In this document: in pieces, positions 12,785 through 26,300 of the stretch
How positions within the stretch are numbered: the first letter of the stretch is position 1
Layout: every line of letters starts with the position of its first letter
NCBI GenBank assembly: GCA_014084085.1
Contig: NPFB01000096.1
Span: forward strand, 12,841-76,840
Direction of reading: 5' to 3'
DNA from: Hondaea fermentalgiana
Taxonomy: Eukaryota; Sar; Bigyra; Thraustochytrida; Thraustochytriidae
Length of the DNA stretch: 64,000 nucleotides
Notes under the pieces: model-generated
What the model was told of the DNA's origin: nothing
The model's input: only the letters and a program-made list of their open reading frames with translations
Database searches by the model: none
Translations under genes and position numbers: made by a program

Positions 12785-14380
12785 GGTCCCCTGCTAGTCC
12801 TCGTCTGCTTCGTCTGCCCAGCGCGCGCAACCGAGAAGTCTCGCTTTCGCACGCGCTTGCGCGCTTACGCGCTTATGCGTACGCTCACGAACACGAACTC
12901 GCACCGTTCGCGCTTTGCAGCCAGCCAAGCTGGGCAAGCAAATCTCGTGAAAACACTTTTTTCCTGTTCTTGGCTGCTTATCTTGCGATGCTGAATTTCT
13001 AATTCGTATCGGCCGACAGCTAACAGTCATACTTAGATTGATTGATTCTGCGCAGTAGATGCGCGTCGCTGTCCGTCGCGTGTCACAGTCCGTAGTTGGC
13101 CAAGTGCCGTTCGTGACATAAAACATCATTCCTGATCAAACAATAATTCCTGATCAGTCAATCATTCCTGAGCAACGCCTACTGGGGCGGGGTGGGGTTA
13201 ATGAGTGCGACAGACCAAGCCGTTGATCTTTCAAACACCGTGGGTGGCCAGAGATAATTCCAAGCCGTTTTCGTGATGCGCACGAACTCAATTTCTGCAG
13301 CCACTGTTTGATCGTTTGAAGTTGTTCAGTATCACGAGTCGCTGTTGGCCGCGTGTCATAGTCAGCTTTTAGCCAAGTGTCATTCGTGTCTTAGAACGCT
13401 CAATCTTGTCAATTATTAAAAAAAAAAAAATGGATCAATCAATCATGATTAACGCTTCATGCTTCATGTCACTAGCCTTGACTTAACTTTTCATTTTTTC
13501 AGCAATACGAGCTGCCCGTTGAGCATTCATCCACCACGCGTGGGCAGAGGTCATTCCAAGCCAATTCAGTCTGCAGTCACTGTTTGATTGGTTGGCTGTA
13601 AATCCGCGTGGTACCATGAATGCGTTGCTGCTCGTCGCGTGTCACAGTCAGTAGCTAGCCAAGTGTCATTTGCGTCATAAAACGCCCAATCTTGTCAATC
13701 AGTCCTGATCAATCATGACCAACGCTTGTGCTCTATGTTGTTACGAGTAGTTTATCGGGAAGGGGTAGCGAAAACCATCATGACTAACCCGTTGACTTTT
13801 CTTCATCCGCCACGGGTGGCCAGAGGTCATTTCGGGTCGATCTAGTCTCCGGCCCCTGTTTGATTGATTGCATCTGCGTAGTGTTATGGATGCGTTGCTG
13901 CTCGTCGCATGTCACACAGTCAGTAGCTAGCCAGGTGTCATTTGCGTCATGAAACGCCCAATCTTGTCAATCAGTCCTGATCAATCATGACCAACGCTTG
14001 TGCTCTATGTTGTTACGAGTAGTTTATCGGGAAGGGGTAGCGAAAACCATCATGACTAACCCGTTGACTTTTCTTCATCCGCCACGGGTGGCCAGAGGTC
14101 ATTTCGGGTCGATCTAGTCTCCGGCCCCTGTTTGATTGATTGCATCTGCGTAGTGTTATGGATGCGTTGCTGCTCGTCGCATGTCACACAGTCAGTAGCT
14201 AGCCAGTGTGTCATTTGCGTCATAAAACGCCCTATCTTGTCAATCAGTCCTGATCAATCATGACCAACGCTTGTGCTCTCTGTGACATGCCTTGGGGAAC
14301 GAGGGTTAAAAGTAGCGAAAGACTGACCCGTTGATGCATCAGAAACAACGACAGTGGCCGGCCAGAGATTCTTTGTTGTC
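12785..14380. promoter_or_regulatory. Shared divergent promoter region of the two giant genes
   Basis: This 1.6 kb spacer lies between the start codons of two oppositely oriented genes of over 12 kb, so it must hold both promoters. No clear TATA box is visible. Most of it from about 13060 onward is a degenerate ~272 bp tandem repeat (separate entry). A 13-base A run lies near 13420-13432. Small open frames here look like chance. The bidirectional role is inferred from geometry. Confidence 0.55.
13060..14340. repeat. ~272 bp tandem repeat, about five copies
   Basis: The marker TGCGTTGCTGCTCGTCGC starts at 13621, 13891 and 14163, giving periods of 270 and 272. Diverged versions occur near 13065 and 13340. 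Sequence from about 13690-13932 recurs essentially unchanged at about 13962-14204. Each unit also carries a CCGTTGA...GTGGCCAGAG block and CTGATCAATCATGA. The last, decayed copy runs into the first in-frame ATG of the plus-strand giant gene (GTGGCCGGCCAGAG at 14354). Recent duplication of the inner units is likely because they are the most alike. Confidence 0.9.
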
Positions 14381-17300
14381 ATGAAAGTGCGCCGCCGCGC
14401 TACGAAGAAACGAACCACGCGTGTGGCAAACCAAGCAAACCCGAATGCCGAGCGCGGGGAGGCGAAGACTCGTGCTGACCGAAGCGAGGCGAGGCGCGAG
14501 TTCGGGCGCGAGTCTGGGCGCGACAGAAGCGATCAGAGATTGCTTGTGGGCGAGGCCGCTAAAATGGCGGTTAGTAACAGGGATGAGGACGCGCTGGCGC
14601 AGCTGCTTGAAGAGGGAAACTGGGACCCTGACTCCGACTCGGGCGCGGCAAGTATGGACCGCAGCGATGCATATGATGGATCTCGCGGTGGAGACTTTGA
14701 CAAGGAAGACGAAAATGAAGACGTCGAGCAAGAGCGCGAGGAAAATGAAGAGGAGCACGAGATCGATGATCTAGAGAGGCAAGAGGAGCGCAAGGGGGTT
14801 GAAGTCATCCAGTCGGATGAGATGCATGGGTCTGATGTTACGAATAATCTTGAGAAAGAGGAATCTGACTTTGACTTTGACGACGACGCTGTTGTCTCTC
14901 TTGAACAAATTGACGAATGGCACGAAGAGATAAAGCACAACGCGGCCGACGCTGCCATTCTTACTTGGGAAAAGAGGCTCGATCTTTGGAGCGCCAAACT
15001 GCGCGATGTGGACTATGAAGATCTCGTCTTTGAGCCCGTCTCAGCGCTGAGCAAGCTCAAACGCTACACGTGGTTGGGCTTGGTAGGCCGCGGCCAGATT
15101 GGATATGCGTGTCTCCGTTGGCTCGGTGGGAAAATCGTGGCAAGAAAACGTCAAGACAACAACGAAGGTCGCTATGAGTGCGTTGTCAACCAAGACAATC
15201 TGGCGAGTATGCTGGAGGACGCTGTCGGCGAGGCGGACCTGAGAATCATACGCATCATCCGCAAGCTTGGCGAGCGCAATGAGCTTTCCAGCATTCTGGA
15301 GGACTTGCGAGGTTGCAAGCCGGACGAGTTGCTGCACCGACTCCAAGATGAGGAAGACTTTGGCTTCATCATCCCCATCATGCGCTTACGCTTCTACGAC
15401 AACGCAGAGCTGAGCGCCGTCCTTGGCACACTTTGCAAGTCGGAGCTTGCCAAGGCTAGCGATGCGCAGACCATCGCTTGCCTCAAGGACATCTTGCGCA
15501 AGCTCGCCGAAGATTTCGAACATCGAGATGGGTCGGTGAGACATCTCCTTGATGCAGCCATTGATAAGTTCCAGCGCAACAAGCGTGTCTTCATTGACGC
15601 ACTTAGGCGCAGCGTTACGCAGACGCAGGAAAATGGCAATGAGGTCGTGTTTGTCGATCCAAACCGCGGAGCGAAACTCACACCTCTGGACAAGTGGCAC
15701 CAACGCAATATCCGAGGCGGATCGGGCCAGATGCAAGCTCCTGTGCTTTCTTTGAAGCGGCGCTTCGATCTCGTCGACGCAGAGCGAAAGTGGTTCCGTC
15801 AAACACGACCGATCGTCAACGAACTCGTGCAGGCAATCCTCCCAGACTCTGGTGAGCCGGATATCTTCAATCTTCTCAATCGCGACGATGAAAAACTGGC
15901 CATGGAAGAAGGCACGAGCAAAGATACCTTTACGCCAAAGCTGCGCCAGTACTGTTCCAAGAAGCAGCGTCTCATGGACCTCCGCGAAGCATCAACCTTG
16001 AGCGCGTGTTTGACCGCCGCACGAGATCCGCACATTGAGACGCGTGACCAAGCAGACGGCGAAGCTGAGCGTGTGATCTTAGTCATCGGGTACCGTGCCA
16101 GCAATCATCAGGATGCTCACCTTGCTTCAGGCAACGAAGCACCCTTTGTCTCGCGCTGTCTGAGTGTGTCCAACGATGATGCCGGCGATAAAATCATTGA
16201 GGTAGGGTCCCGTCTCGACGGTCTTTACACGCGAATTCCCGATGAGTTCTGCGAAGGGGCGCGCGACAAAATCTTCAACTCCGTCCTCCCGATCCGTGAA
16301 GAGCGCGACACTCTGGTCTTTTATGAGTTTGTTCCATCAGGAGTGCACGCGGCAGACTCGTCTCCTCTCGAGCGCGTGCTTGCGGAGCCACCGCAATTAG
16401 CGGGGCGCACAACACGCTCTCAACACGAGAATGCTGTTCCCGCAAGTCAGGCGACAGATGCGAGCACGCCGCGATCGCCGACCCCTGTTTCCAGAGGAAG
16501 ACGCGAGGGCGCCATGGTCAGGTCCCTCATCGGCGGTGGTGATTCTCACGATCTCCATGACGGCTCGCAGCAGCAAAGCACGTCACACCTCGTGCATGCT
16601 CACCATTTTACGCACATTCTCCTTGAGATGGACGCAACACCATCCAAGGATGACGATGTGCGCAGCAACGAGAAAGGCGCCTATCGGTCGCTCGAAGAGA
16701 GCTGCGAGCGCCGATTTCTCATTTCGTTGGCGCACCCTGGCAAGGTCGATGTCGAAGGCATGCGCCTTCCTTCCTTGGCCGTGCTGCCACGCAGCAGCGT
16801 TGCACCGGAACAGGACAACCTCAGCTTTCGTCGCTACCTCGTTCTCTTGCCAGCAACGTATCTTGATTTCGACAGCACGCTGTCTGAACGACACGAGCTC
16901 GCAGGGCTTTTGCAACGCTATGCCAAGACTGCATACGTTGAGACGGCCGAGACGCTTGCGCAGGTTCTTTCCATCTTCATCAGCGTCAAAGAGAGGAGCG
17001 ATGCGGTGTCTCCGACGGAAATTGTCTTTGAGAAGCTCAAAGCAAACCAGCTCGTCCTCAATTGCATGTCCGTGACCTCGCTAGTCTCTGTCGCGCCAGA
17101 TTTGTTCAGGGGTCCAGTCCACGAGGTTTGGGAGTCGATTCTAACGCCACACGATGCCATGGGGCCTGAAGAGCTTGCGGCGCGGGAAGCAGCTCTGGCC
17201 CTCATCACGGGTCGATCCTCTGGCACACCTGCAACCGCAGTGCTCGCCACAGATGACATGTGGGGCCACCTTCACGATCTACTGAGCACACGAACCAAGT

Positions 17301-20300
17301 TCTCTTGTGAGGACCTTGACGTAGAGCCCAGCAACTTTTGGAGCATTGCCGATCGACTTTCTCGCCGCGCCGAATTGTCAGTCTCTACTTTCTACTTTGT
17401 GCGCCTCACAGGGCGCACAAACAGTGGGATGCTCGAGAAACTGCTCGGTGTCGCGTCTGAGAGCCGCTGCGTCAAGCTCATCTTCTACTTCACCAAAGGG
17501 CTTATGGCGCTTTACAACCGCTTGTCGGCTGACATTCGTCCTCGGGTCTTTCTCCACGATATGGTGTCCGAGCGTGCCAAAGACGTGAGTCCGGTCATTC
17601 AGACAGAGCGTTACACTGTGTACGATGGCCTCCTGCGCAAGGTTTCTCGCGAGCTCATCGATTCTTCCAGCTTTACCCAACAGACCTTGGACAGAATTCG
17701 CCGTCGAGCGGAGCAGGCCACAAACTGGGTGCAAGACGTCCGCGACTCGCTGCTCGCGGGAGACGACGCCGAATGTTCGGTGCGGAAAAATACTCGCGTT
17801 ATCGTAACGGAGGATGCAGAGGCCCTCACCTCAACGCTTACGGAGACATTTTCAAGGCTTGATTTCCTCAACGCTCGAGACCCACGTTGTATCGAGAAGC
17901 TCCGTGGACTTTTGTCATTGAATGTGACTGAAAGCGAAGAAGAGCCAGTGGTCCTTGTACTCCTGCACGCTCAGCTACTGGTCCGTGATCGTCTCCACGT
18001 TATTGCCTCGCACTGTGCGAGATGTCGCAAGCCTTTACTTTTGGTCGTCAACGCTGCAACGCGCGACCTTACATCGTTTCAGACGACATCAATCGAAGGT
18101 CTCACCAAATTCGAGCATGTTGACATTTTCCACGCGCGGGCGCGCCTTCCTTCTCCGGACCAGCCATTCTATCGTGTTATTCTCGGACTCAGGGTCCTTC
18201 TCGGCCCACATCTCGACCTTACGTCGGACATGAGCCATGTGCAGTCGCTCTCGGCTTTCCTCGAGGACGACGAGTCTGCGAGCGTTCCTCCTTTTCTTAG
18301 TGAGTTCGCTCTGCGCCTTTCTCCGCAGCCGGCCCTGCTTCAGCGCATGTTGCGGACATTGGCGTCCGATACAAAACCCGACAGCAAGTTCACCTTCGAA
18401 AATGGATCCGGGGCTGTTCTTCTTGGAGATGTTGTCGCAAGCGTCCTATGGACATACGTTGAGAACCTTGAGGACGTCACAAAGATGGTACACTTTGCTG
18501 ACATTGCGAATGATCCAGTCATGTTCTTAGCGCCCCAGGCTTTGCGCGTGTGGATTCTCATCGCGTGCCTGGAGGGTCAACCGGCGATCCGGCCCATGTG
18601 TGCATTTGAAGACCGACTGAATATCAGTCGCACAGACAATCCAGGAGAAATTCTTTGCAGCCCGCTGAATGCACCACTAGACACCGACGCCGCGATCTCC
18701 GCAATTCGAGAGATCTACTATGTGGATCCAGGCCGAGGAGATGCAATGACGCCGTTAAGCGATATCATCGAGCAGACTGCGATTCGTGGCGGAGATCTGC
18801 ATTGGAATGATGTTTATCGCAGCTGGGCCCGAACACCGGAGATTCCCACGCCTGTTCTCCTGCACTTGCTGCAAGAGGCGCCTTCGCGGCTCTTGCTGGC
18901 GCTCTCGCTGAGCAAGACACGTATGGCTTCTCTGCCGTTGCCAGGTCTGGTCGTCGAGCGACTGAGCCAAGACCTCGAAGCGATGCGTGACGCAGTGACT
19001 GGGCCAAGTCAAGAGAAGATCAGCACGCGTGTTGCGGCAGAACTGCAACACAGAGTCGCGGCGCTGGCCTGGTCCATTCTTAAGCACCAGGCGGCGCGGC
19101 CGAGCGCGGCCACAATCCAAAATTCAAGGGATGACTTTTCAAGTCTCATTCAAGATTTCCTGCGGTCGGACCTGCACTTTGACTTCAAGTCTGGAACGAA
19201 GGGAGATCGTGTTCTCGAGCAGCGCCTCATTCTGAATCTTGTGCAGATTGATGACCCTGCCACTGCTCTCTTGCAGCAGCCCAAAGTGGCGGAGGTGCTA
19301 CTTGCCTCATCCGAAGGAGACCGTCGCATGGTGCAAGAGGTGTTAGGAAGCAACGAAAAGCTCGTTATGGGCGCCGCACTTCTGCGGTTGTGCCTGCACT
19401 CTTCATGGCGCGAGAAGCTCATCAATGCAGCTGAGATACTCCATTCGCGGCTTGAGCCTCTCGTCAAGTGGGCGACAGGAAGCACGGCAGACGGCCTCTG
19501 GGACGGGCTTAGACGTCTTCGCTCGAGAACGGATTGGCATCAACTGCTCTCACCAGCTGCAATGGCCGAGATCCTTGTTCGTGGCGCCGCGAGTCATCCG
19601 AATAAGGAAAACGAGGTCTCATTTCCTCGTTTTGTTCGCGAGCATGTGCTGCAAGCGATTCTAGCGCAAAGCGGGATCATTCACGGGGTCAGTGCGCAAG
19701 AATCGTATTTTCTCAGGCTTGTCAAAGCGATTGCGCCGATCGAGACAAAATCGATCACCGATTGGGATCGCTTCAACGTCTGCCTTCGCATGTGCTCAAT
19801 TCTGCGTACCGAAACAGTCTCCGACAACAATGCTGTCTCAAGTGTTCTCGAGGTATTTTTGCGCGATATCGAGCCATCTGTGTACAGATTCTCAATTCTT
19901 TCTATTGCGCGCAACAGCTTCGCTTTCGAGGAGCTGCAATTTGAGCACGATTTGGAACTCGTTGTGTCGCCAGAATTATTGCGACTCTATGTCGAGTATA
20001 ATGCCCGAAACACAGATGCATCCGACGTCGAAAGCTTGAAGTCACGTCACGCTCGATTCTTTTCAACGCAAGCACGTGAATCGCTTCTTACAGCATTGAC
20101 GCGGTCCTGGAGCAACAATGATCGAGATGAACCCTCAAGGGCACTTCTTGTGCTCGCATGGTTTGCATGGGCTGCGAACCCGGCTTATAATCTTCCTCAT
20201 GCATTGCTTCCTGCTGGAGAAGAACAGTGGAACGATTTCAAGTGCGTTGTACGTGACAATGTTCTTCGTGATGCCTGCGAAGCAAGCACAGAGCCGCTCT

Positions 20301-23300
20301 CACTACTTGCTACCTTTGTCTTCATGCCTCATACTCTCGCTGGTGAATCTCTCAACAGTTTGGTCTCACGGTTCCGGGGGTCTGGTACAAAATCGTCCTT
20401 TAGTTCAACCTCTTTGGTACTGGCGCAGCAAAATGGTGGTGCTTATCCAGTTTATGCGCTTCGAGTGGAGCCTAATCGTGTTCTTCCGGCGGAGTGCATC
20501 GAACATGTCTTCAGCAAGATCATGGATCGATCGCTTCTCGCGCCCTCTGAATGGACAAAGAAGCTCGGATTTCCTCGCGTCCAGGAAGGTTTTTCTGTTG
20601 GGACGGTTGAACACAATCTGCGCCTTCTCGTCCATTTGCAAAGCGCAATGAATAAACTTTACAGCAACAGTCTTCAGACCAGTCTTCATACTGGCCTTTC
20701 CCTTTTGGCATGGTTCGTACAGGCTGGAGTTGAGCCGGAAGATCTCGCTCGTCTGATTGCTCACGCAGGTGGTGAAGGGGATGCAAAGAAGCTCGTCGCT
20801 GTCATCCAACAACTAACGAATGGTAGCAATACTGCCCACGAAGCGTATGTGTTTTGCCCATTACCAGTTATTCTGGACAGTCGGTTCGTGGATGAAATGG
20901 GCGGTGCCGCAGATTCTCTTTTCGACAAGCTTTCTAAAGCAAGCACGATGCAGCAAGTCTTTCTGCTCGCAAACACCTTTGAGACAGCATCTGGAAGAGG
21001 AAGCAGCGGGAGCGCTCTTGCCCGGCGGACTCAAGAGGCGAGTAACGCGGAGGAGCACATCTCCATCGTGCAAAATTTGTTCCTGCAAATCGGTTCCTAT
21101 TTCGCGGGTGCCCAAACCGTGGAATGGGAAGAGTTGCGCACGATAGGGGGATTTCTTCTTGGACTTCGCACCAAGAAAAGGTATTCTGAAGCAGCCTTTC
21201 AGTCGCTTGCTGAGGGGCTAGACTCTACGCCAAAGGGGCGTGATCACCTTCCAGATATTGTCGATGGCCTTTTCATCGTGTTAGGATTGACGCCCCTGAC
21301 TGATGGTGAGACGGTCAAGCAAATGATTTGCGCCTTTGACTCATTCGAATGGAGTGGAGACTCCAAGCCAATCTTCATGTCGACGACCTGCAAAGAAGAG
21401 ATCATGTGGATGAGCGAGAATGTATTCATAGACAGAGACGATGATCTTGACAAGAATGTGCAGGAGCTGGCCTCTAAGGTCAGGGACTTAAATACGAAAA
21501 ATGTCCTTCGAAAGCTGAACGCGACCAAGACAGTGGGTGCTTTCGTCGGTGTTGCCTTCATGACTCGTCTTGGAAAGGTGCTTCAGATGAAAAATATGAA
21601 AAACGCTCCACGCCGACAGGGAGAAGATCGGGGGTCAAAGCTGCACGATCTCTATGACGTTTGCCTTGTTGGAAAAATTCTTCCGTGCAGAAGCGGCCCA
21701 TCAGCTGCCAAAACAGGGTCTGGGTTGGTAGTCGAGACTCTCACAGACTCTCAAACATCATCCATGCCACTGGACGATGAAGCGAAGGAGTCAGATAAAG
21801 TGTTGACGGCTCCAAGTATGATGCAGTCATCTCAGGACATTGAGGATGACCAGCTTGCTTTGAACACTGCGCTTTCTCTCCAAAAGGCGGCTAACGGAGC
21901 AGGGAGCCGTGGGCCGAGCCTGGTCTCGGCACGGACACTTTTACGCGTGAAAAGCGAGCCCTCCTACGGCGTCTTAGAAGTTGCTCCGGGTCTACATCCT
22001 GTCTTGCGAAAACCGGAGGACCAGGAGGACGAAGACCCTGTGCGCTACGTCCGCCACAGCCCGTTTTCATTCGACGGAGACCTTGGCGCGGGAGCAGGAA
22101 TTGCCCATGTCTTTGCAAATAATGGCGAGACCTGGGAACTTTTCCAAGAGCTGCCAAACAACTCAACAATTCTTGGGCGAGGTTTTTATCTTCGCAAGAC
22201 ACAGCAGGGCACGTGGGTGATGCTTATGGCAACATCGCGCGATGAAGAGCGAGACTGTCCACAGCTATTCTTGCACACGATCGTTGAGAACCATCGTCTT
22301 GCAGCCTTCAATTTCCATGACGAGGTTGTTGCTGTTCTTGAGTGCATCGTGCAAGTCGCCTTTACGGCCGGCGTACCTCAAATGGAATGCCCGGACTCGT
22401 TCGAGAAGATGGCCAAGGCCATCAAAGCTCTTCAGCGTGAAGAAGATAGCATTCCTCGAAAACGGAATTCGGGAAGTGAGAGTGAGAACGGGCAGAGGGT
22501 TGAGGATGAAATGCACGACGAAAACGAAATGGAGGATGAGGAAGACGAGGATGGGATGGACAGTGGCAATGCAGGCAGTGTCGACGGTCAGGGAAGTCAG
22601 GATTCTTTGGAGAGAGGCGCAAAGCCTTACACCAGCTACAAAGAGGCTGAGCTCCGGCATGTCACATGGATGCTAGAGCAACTGGATGAGGTTCGCGGAA
22701 AGGCTGGAGATCACACGATTGTGATTCGGATTGCAAAGAAACTCGAAATGGCTTCTCCGGAGATTCAGGACCGCATGACGAAGGCACTGACTGTGATCAT
22801 GACGACCACCGACCACGAGGCCCGCTCGCAGCTATACTTTGTCCTTGAGCTAGTCGAGCACAATCTCAGGTTGTCAAGTCGCAAGCATGCACCGGACCCT
22901 GCACAAAAGAACAAACTCATGGCGTTGCATGCACACATCGCCAAGCACAAGTTCCGCAGCATCGGGCTGCAGCTTCTCGATGAGTTTGACGAAGATTATG
23001 CACTTTCAGGAATTCGAGTCTTCACGAAGGATTTTGAGGACAGCGATGACGAGGATGAGGTCGCTGACCCAAAACACCCATCAGTTACACAAATGCGGGC
23101 GGGAGGCGAGGATGACGGAGGTGTGCGCCAGCGGGTCGAGGAAGCTTGCAAAATGATCAGCAATACTGGAGCTTCGCAAGACGACGACGCGAGTGGGGAG
23201 ACGGAGGCGATTGAGGTCAAGAACAGCAATCTCTTTGACTATGACGCTGGCGGCTACGGTGAAATGCGAGACTCCAATCGCATCGTGTGGACTTTGCACG

Positions 23301-26300
23301 GTAGCGAGCCTGGTCGTCGTCTTTATTTTTGCCCACTTGACACACGGCAACTCAAGCTGCAATATTCTGATGCGCATGGACTTCCCATTGCTTACATCTT
23401 CCATGAGAGGCTCCTCGCCAGAGCCCTACAAAATCGCGAGCCACAAGAAGCCATGAGTCATCGCGATAGCTTGCTCGACTGGCTTGGAAAGCTTGCGCGA
23501 AGCCCGCTTCCGGCGAGCGTCAAGCGCTTCATGATGGCCACGCTTGAGCACGGTGCTCCCTCGTGCACGGCTCCGGCGCTTACGCGCCACGGAGCTACCT
23601 TAAATAAGGACGAAGATGTGGACGAGGACGAAGACATCAATCTTCTCGCCATCACAAACTGCGTAGCGGCCGCGATGCCTCGTGAGGAGGCGGTGCGCGA
23701 GCAGCTGACGCGCGTGTACACGATCAAGCCGGGCATGCGCAAATTCATCAAACGCAAGAATGATATGTACGGCGTGCATGTGGTCAGGCGTCAGGAGTGG
23801 GATACTCTCGAGCGACATGGGGTTGTCCCCGTGGAATGCGACCTGGGGCACGATAGCCTCATCAACGCCCGCGATGATGCGTCCATGTACCTGCGCATCA
23901 TTGGGTGCTTTTCTGAGTTCACCTGGCTTGTATGGGTGCGCGGGTTGCCAACGGTGAGTGACCAGTTGCTGAAGTGGATTGCGGAGTACACAAAGCATCA
24001 CCCGTGGCGATTCGTCTACCTCGAGGAGTGCGACACCTCTTGGAACTTTGGCGAGAACCGCGATCGATGCGTGCTGACGCGAGCTCCCATGACTGCATCG
24101 CGACTTCTGACATGCAGAAAGGATCTGCAGCGGGCACAGCTGCGAGCAAATCGTCCAGTGCACGAGTTCGACGTGGACGAGAAGCTCGTGGACACGATTC
24201 TATCGGCGTCCAAGGGCTGGGATGGTCTTGAGAAAGCACTCAAGACAGCTCTGCTCTCAAGTACGCAACTGCAGGGAAGCAGCAAGGAAATGCTATCGGA
24301 CGATGAAAACGTGGTGATCGACTTTTTGAAGGAAGGCGCGCCAGCGGCATCAGCGACAAAGCAGGGAGTAAGCATCGAGCCAGGCGCACCGTCGGAAGGG
24401 TCAAGCTGGCTTTCGGCAGACGGGACAACGCAAGAATCGCGAGGCAGCGACGACTACAGAGATCAAATGAGGCTTCTTCTGAGGCAACCGGATCCCAAGA
24501 TTGTATTGCTTGTCTCTCCTCCGGGCGCCGGAAAAAGTCATTTCTCGGACGAGCTTGGCAAGGAGCTGAAGAAGACATTTTCCTTAGGTTTTGCCTATGT
24601 CGATGGCTCTGACGATGAGCTCGTGGATACCGCATTGGCTTCGGTGCTGACACGCAAGGTCCCGGAAGAAGGAGGACGCATGTTCTTAGTGGTCGATGAG
24701 TATCACATGCTGTCTGGTGCACACAAGCGCGAGCTTTTCGCGTGGCTAGCTGGCCAGCAAAGTCGTTTGTATGTCTTGCTCATTGCGAACCGTAAAGACG
24801 CAAGTGATGACAGTCTATTGGAGCCGCTCGATGCCAAAGCAGTGAATGCGAGACTGCCAGTCAAGCTCCTGAATGATGTGATCAGGAAACGCAAGGGAAG
24901 TGTGAAGAAGCCCTTGTCAATCAAGCTCTGGTTTCACTTGAGTCGCGCACTTTTTGGCGGGGAGTCTATCTCGCTGCGGATTCTCACTCCAGTCGACGAA
25001 GCGTTGGCGGCCTCCGATAAGGGAACGCAGCTTCGAGAGCTTCTTTGCAAGAAAATGCCGCGTCTTTCGACGCTGACAGCACAAGAATTTGTCGCTGCTT
25101 ATCTGGTTGCGGAAAAGAAGCTTTCTTCTCCTTCTTCTTCAAGAGAGTCCGTGCATTCCATTGATGCTCAGGCAACTCCCGAGCTAACCTTGGAGCTATT
25201 TCGTGCAGTTGGTAAGAGTGCCAAGACCGTCATTGGGGCGATGGTTCAAGCCGCCTTATTGACATGGGATAACGACGTAGGCCGCGACTTTCCCGATTTT
25301 GTGGAGCGAGATTTGCGCGGTGCGAACGGTCTATCGCCTGCAATTAAAATTGCAGCATGGTGCTGCATGATGCGCTCAGAAAGTAAAAAGGGGGATGCAT
25401 CTTTGCAAGATTTAATTCCTGCGGAGACAATCTTCAAGACTCTCTTCATTGATCAAGTGGGCTTTCCTCATCAGCTAAGCGACCGCGCGAGCCTTACGGA
25501 CCGAAAATGTCCAACCTTTAGTTGGGGCGGAAGCTACGAGTCGTTGAAAAATATGTCCGACGCCCTGCGCCGAGGGCACAGCATCAACTTTGCTGATGTC
25601 TACGAGAAGGAATGGAGACAAAACGAAGTGGTGGCACTTAACGAGTTTGTGGTGCTTTTGTCCGCATGCAGGTCCCCTGCCACGGTGCTGCTCGCGTTGA
25701 GGCGAGAAAATTTGGTGGCCCTTATGCAAGGCGCGTTGTCAGACGATGCCTTGAAGCTTGCCAAATATGTTCTAAGCAGTGGCGTCTTTGAGAAGGATGC
25801 AGACTCACATGGACACAACAGTCCCTATCGGGCTGCTGTTTGGACTTTGCTCATGTGCGAAACGGAGCAGATCGACGTCAAGGAGTTGGTCGAGCGATAC
25901 GTTCCGAGGGAGGAGCTTGTCAAAGCACTAGCCTGGGCGCCTGACAACGTCGCATCCTTGCGTGCTACTCGGGCAAAGGACCGTGGAATGCGAGAGCGCA
26001 CACTAACAAATCTGCTGGTCGGCCTCTCGAAGTGGCTCATTGCGCGGGGTGATGATGCAGCTCGCGTCCATCTTCTGTGGCGCGGGTTTTTGGCCCCGTT
26101 ACTCGACCCTATCAAGTGTCCTGACGTGGCCGAGATCGTTGCAAAATTCGAGGACGACATGCAGACCGGCTGGAATAAATTGATGCGCAAGCTGTGGCTG
26201 CTCGCCAAGGGTCGTGCACAAACTGCGGACCTCATGGTCATCAAGGCTGTCGCCGATTGGACGCTTTACAAGACAATTTCCGGCCCATTCCGTGTCACTT

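Noticed and set aside
12794..13129. 111-codon minus-strand frame upstream of the RNF213-like gene
   Set aside because: Basic, no domain, overlaps the outer copy of the promoter repeat; likely chance.
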